From Nitrososphaerales archaeon (lineage in GTDB: Archaea > Thermoproteota > Nitrososphaeria > Nitrososphaerales > UBA183), in contig JASHZW010000063.1 in the NCBI GenBank assembly GCA_030042335.1, forward strand, positions 1 to 7,628: DNA of 7,628 bases, written 5' to 3'. A program made the translations under genes and the position numbers. The notes below the pieces were generated by a model. That model worked only from the letters and a program-made list of their open reading frames with translations, ran no database searches and was not told where the DNA came from. Shown one piece after another: positions 5,057 through 7,628 of this stretch (position 1 is the first letter of the stretch; each line of letters starts with the position of its first letter).

Positions 5057-6360
5057 AGGACGATGATGTGACAAGACACGGCTTGGGAGACCGACCGGTG
5101 ATCGTCAGGGTCCACGCAAGACAGATTCTTGACTCCAGGGGAAACCCCACCGTCGAAGCCGAAGTTTGGACCCGTGGTGGTTTGTCGGGACGGGCGGCCG
5201 TCCCCTCGGGAGCTTCCAAGGGAACGCACGAGGCGCTGGAATTGAGAGACGGCGACAAGAATCGCTTCGGAGGACTCGGAGTGTCGACTGCCGTCTCCAA
5301 CGTAAACGTCGTCATAGGCCCAAGACTTGTGGGAATGGACTGTGATTTCGGGAAAGTCGACAGGGCCATGATCCGCATGGACGGCACTAAAGAGAAGAGG
5401 AAACTAGGGGTCAACGCCATCCTCGCAGTTTCCATGGCGACCGCGAGAGCAGAGGCAGAAGAAAACGGCAAGTCCCTCTTTCGGTACCTTGTCCTAAAGA
5501 ACCAGTATACCCTCCCGGTTCCCATGATGAATGTAATAAACGGAGGGAAACATGCTGGCAACAACCTAGCGGTGCAGGAATTTCTCATAGAGCCCGTGGG
5601 GGCAAAGACCTTTGGAGAAGCGGTCCGATTCGGCGCAGAAGTTTATCACACCCTTAAGCAGATTCTTAAGGAAGAGTTTGGCTCTTATGCAGTCAACGTC
5701 GGCGACGAAGGAGGGTACGCTCCTCCGCTCGAGCGGACTCGGGACGCCTTGGACGTCATATACAAGGCCATCTCAAAGTCGGGATTCTCTCAATCGGAGG
5801 TTCGGTTAGGCATCGACCCGGCCTCGTCAGAATTCTACGACAGCGAGAAATCATCCTACCACATCGACGGTAGGACGCTGAGCGCCGGAGAACTCGAAGA
5901 CTTCTATCTGGATTTGGTACGAACCTATCGGATATTAACGCTGGAAGATCCATTTCACGAGGAAGCGTTCTCCGATTTCAGCCATCTAACGAAAAAGTTG
6001 CAGGGCAGGACCATAGTCATCGGCGACGACATCTACGCGACCGACCCCGACCGCATAAGGACAGGGATAAAGAAGCGAGCGAGCACTGCCGTCCTCGTCA
6101 AACCGAATCAGATCGGGACCGTGACTGAGACACTGGAGGCGGTTAGGCTGTCGCAGAAGGCCGGGCTGTCAACTGTCGTCTCCCACAGGTCGGGTGAAAC
6201 AGAAGACGTCTTCATCGCTCACCTAGCCACCTCCGTTGGCAGCCAGTTCATCAAGACGGGAGCGCCCGCGAGAGGGGAGCGGGTGTCCAAATACAACGAA
6301 CTCTTGCGCATCGAGGAGGAGATTGGGAGTGGCGCTCGTCTGAACAAGGCCGGTCCCTAG
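5053..6360 (+). CDS. eno: Enolase (phosphopyruvate hydratase)
   Basis: Enolase interconverts 2-phosphoglycerate and phosphoenolpyruvate in glycolysis and gluconeogenesis, with two magnesium ions. All key elements are present: ARQILDSRGNPTVE (22-35), the substrate loop PSGASKGTHEAL (51-62), GGKHAGN with H167, QEF with E176, GDEGGYAP with E219, metal ligands D255 (GIDPASSEFY), E298 (LEDPF) and D325 (GDDIYATD), catalytic K350 (VKPNQIGT), the SHRSGETED motif (377-385) and K401 (IKTGAPARGER). It should be fully active. The ATG at 5053 overlaps the cofE stop (ATGA) and gives 435 residues, but the first 15 residues lie before the normal family start. A GTG at 5098 with its own Shine-Dalgarno would give the more typical 420 residues. 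The stop TAG shares a CTAG with that of the convergent dynamin-like gene. Confidence 0.96.
   Translation: MKDDDVTRHGLGDRPVIVRVHARQILDSRGNPTVEAEVWTRGGLSGRAAVPSGASKGTHEALELRDGDKNRFGGLGVSTAVSNVNVVIGPRLVGMDCDFGKVDRAMIRMDGTKEKRKLGVNAILAVSMATARAEAEENGKSLFRYLVLKNQYTLPVPMMNVINGGKHAGNNLAVQEFLIEPVGAKTFGEAVRFGAEVYHTLKQILKEEFGSYAVNVGDEGGYAPPLERTRDALDVIYKAISKSGFSQSEVRLGIDPASSEFYDSEKSSYHIDGRTLSAGELEDFYLDLVRTYRILTLEDPFHEEAFSDFSHLTKKLQGRTIVIGDDIYATDPDRIRTGIKKRASTAVLVKPNQIGTVTETLEAVRLSQKAGLSTVVSHRSGETEDVFIAHLATSVGSQFIKTGAPARGERVSKYNELLRIEEEIGSGARLNKAGP
5085..5089 (+). promoter_or_regulatory. Shine-Dalgarno that may decide the enolase start
   Basis: GGGAG sits eight bases before an in-frame GTG at 5098-5100. 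Starting there gives a protein beginning MIVRVHARQILDSRG, the usual enolase N-terminus. The competing ATG at 5053 has GGGGA at 5038-5042 with a ten-base spacer and overlaps the cofE stop. Both starts are plausible and the site may be used in place of, or together with, the upstream one. Confidence 0.45.
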
Positions 6361-7628
6361 TACGAGGACACTCGCGGTCCTGAAGTCCTATCGGAGGCCA
6401 AGAGCACGCCTTCCAGGTTCCTCTGGACCGTCTGAATCGCCTTCTGGGTTTCTCGCAGGCCCCTTAGCTTCCCTTCCATTTCCTCTTCACCAAGCCTGCG
6501 AATTTCGCTTCCCTCGGCCATCGCATTTCTTGCCGTAAGCACCGATGCATCCAAGTATTGTCTGAGATTCCGTTTCAGCTCAATGAGGCCCCTGTCCAGT
6601 CTTACCATGAAGTAATCATACCTTATTCTGCCCGCTGTGCTTTCGAATTCCTGCTCCGCCCTCTCTTTGACTCTCTTGAGGAAGGTTCCCTTGAATATGA
6701 ACTTCGGAAGCAATGTAGGAAACTCTGCCATCAGCATTGGATCAGAATGAAACAGTGGGTCGATTCGGAAATAGAATTTGGGCTCAGCGAGCAGACCGAT
6801 ATCCCGTACTGAGCCTTGCATGCCGATGCCTAACGCCGAAGACATCTTTCGACGCGCCTCGGCCGCCAGGTTCTCTGTTTCACCATTGAACGTACTCACC
6901 AGCTCTGCAAAGCTCTTCTCGATCTTTGGAGTCTCGGATGCCAGAAAGTCCGAGTATGCCTCCCTCAATGATTCCTTTAGCTTGCCCTCCGCTTCGCTCG
7001 TTGCCTGCCTTGAGTTCCACCCGCTCGACGACAGCAGGTGGTTGGCGTACGATTCCATCGCGGCCACAAACCTCGGACCTCGTTCAGACTTGAAGCGAGC
7101 AAGGTCCTCGTCTAGTATCTGGATTATCTCCTTTGACTTCCCATCGAGGAGGTAGAAAATTTCACTGCTCCTCGAGTTCACGGACCCCAAGAAGGCATCT
7201 ATGGTCACAAGAGTCTGTTCGAGCTCCACTAGTGGCATCGTCGCGGATTTGATTGCGATTTCCTGAGAGACAGAAAGGTCTTGGGCGACCCTAAGCGACT
7301 TGGCGCAGATCGATGTGACGAGAATATCCTGTCTTGCCTCGCCGAGGATATCGCTCAGCGTCGACTTGAGCTCAGTGATACCGCTCTCCGCAACCTTCGC
7401 GTGGTCGCCAACAAGATAGCCCTCCAATGCAAGCCTCGCCGATATCGGATGGATATTGACATGCTCAAGAGCAACCGATGACTCTATGACTTGCCGGCAG
7501 AAATCCGACGCTTCTTGCAAAGTCTGCGACGCCACGTAGTCTTTCTTGTTTAGGACGAAGACCATCCTCCTCGCATACTTTGTAGCTGCCTTCAGCAGCT
7601 CAACCTCCTCCTTGCTTATGGGCGGGTC
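6357..7628 (-). CDS. Dynamin-like GTPase, C-terminal part; 5' end outside window
   Basis: The frame is open to the window edge, giving 423 residues of a longer protein. It begins DPPISKEEVELLKAA, the typical run after dynamin switch II, then VFVLNKKDYV with the G4 motif NKKD at 7539-7550, and HPISARLALEG, which fits the G5 region. The rest is long and helical with heptad-like charge patterns. It includes FPTLLPKFIFKGTFLKRVKER and then GRIRYDYFMVRLDRGLIELK, matching the middle/trunk region of prokaryotic dynamin-like proteins. Such GTPases assemble on membranes and remodel or fuse them. No clear membrane span is visible, so binding would be by a short amphipathic or hydrophobic tip such as the MLMAEFPTLLPKFIF segment (inference). 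The P-loop and switch regions are not in the window. The ATG at 7563-7565 lies inside the GTPase domain and is not the start. It converges on enolase. Confidence 0.82.
   Translation of the reverse strand, partial: DPPISKEEVELLKAATKYARRMVFVLNKKDYVASQTLQEASDFCRQVIESSVALEHVNIHPISARLALEGYLVGDHAKVAESGITELKSTLSDILGEARQDILVTSICAKSLRVAQDLSVSQEIAIKSATMPLVELEQTLVTIDAFLGSVNSRSSEIFYLLDGKSKEIIQILDEDLARFKSERGPRFVAAMESYANHLLSSSGWNSRQATSEAEGKLKESLREAYSDFLASETPKIEKSFAELVSTFNGETENLAAEARRKMSSALGIGMQGSVRDIGLLAEPKFYFRIDPLFHSDPMLMAEFPTLLPKFIFKGTFLKRVKERAEQEFESTAGRIRYDYFMVRLDRGLIELKRNLRQYLDASVLTARNAMAEGSEIRRLGEEEMEGKLRGLRETQKAIQTVQRNLEGVLLASDRTSGPRVSSY

Noticed and set aside
4863..5588. 241-codon open frame on the minus strand opposite the end of cofE and the start of enolase
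   Set aside because: It is antisense to well-conserved enolase motifs, has no recognisable domain and no promoter or Shine-Dalgarno; open antisense frames are common in G+C-rich DNA.
4211..7628. Recent horizontal transfer of the right-hand genes, from seemingly more A/T at third codon positions in cofE
   Set aside because: The difference is slight and judged by eye only; enolase beside it has normal codon use and no mobile-element signs are present.
1..7628. CRISPR array, insertion sequence, tRNA or origin-like repeats
   Set aside because: No regularly spaced repeats, transposase motifs, terminal inverted repeats or tRNA-like cloverleaf were found on either strand by reading.

Overview
The window reads as archaeal chromosome. 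The evidence is an archaeal/eukaryotic-type dolichyl-phosphate GlcNAc-1-phosphate transferase, an F420 glutamyl ligase (CofE), an RPA-like single-domain OB-fold protein, TATA-like boxes 25-35 bases before start codons (leaderless or near-leaderless mRNAs), three TTG starts, and G+C-rich codons with frequent AGG arginine. A Nitrososphaerota/Thermoproteota or Thermoplasmatota relative is my best guess; the phylum cannot be fixed without searches. Coding density is very high and no stretch above 300 bases lacks a gene. I saw no tRNA, rRNA, CRISPR array, insertion sequence or clear terminator.

Left part (1-2539): the last 67 codons of a left-handed beta-helix acyltransferase run into a minus-strand group. 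In transcription order that group is a rhomboid-like membrane protein with a C-terminal pseudo-zincin domain, an AglH/GPT-type glycosyltransferase, and a 79-residue two-helix membrane protein coupled to it by an ATGA overlap. Acyltransferase plus GPT suggests the edge of a surface-glycan or N-glycosylation locus.

Middle (2540-4068): a plus-strand pair, a small OB-fold protein and a VHZ/DUSP23-like dual-specificity phosphatase, runs tail-to-tail into a minus-strand LysE-family transporter with a 26-bp overlap of coding ends. The 142-bp gap between the transporter and cofE carries divergent TATA boxes.

Right part (4211-7628): cofE and enolase form a plus-strand ATGA-coupled pair. This places F420 tail synthesis beside the enzyme that makes phosphoenolpyruvate, one possible source of the three-carbon unit of F420. 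Enolase converges on a 5'-truncated dynamin-like GTPase, and the two stop codons share one CTAG palindrome.

The items most worth a second look are the rhomboid-like protein with a zinc motif reading HAMVH, the cofE-enolase coupling with a variant CofE motif, and the archaeal dynamin-like protein.
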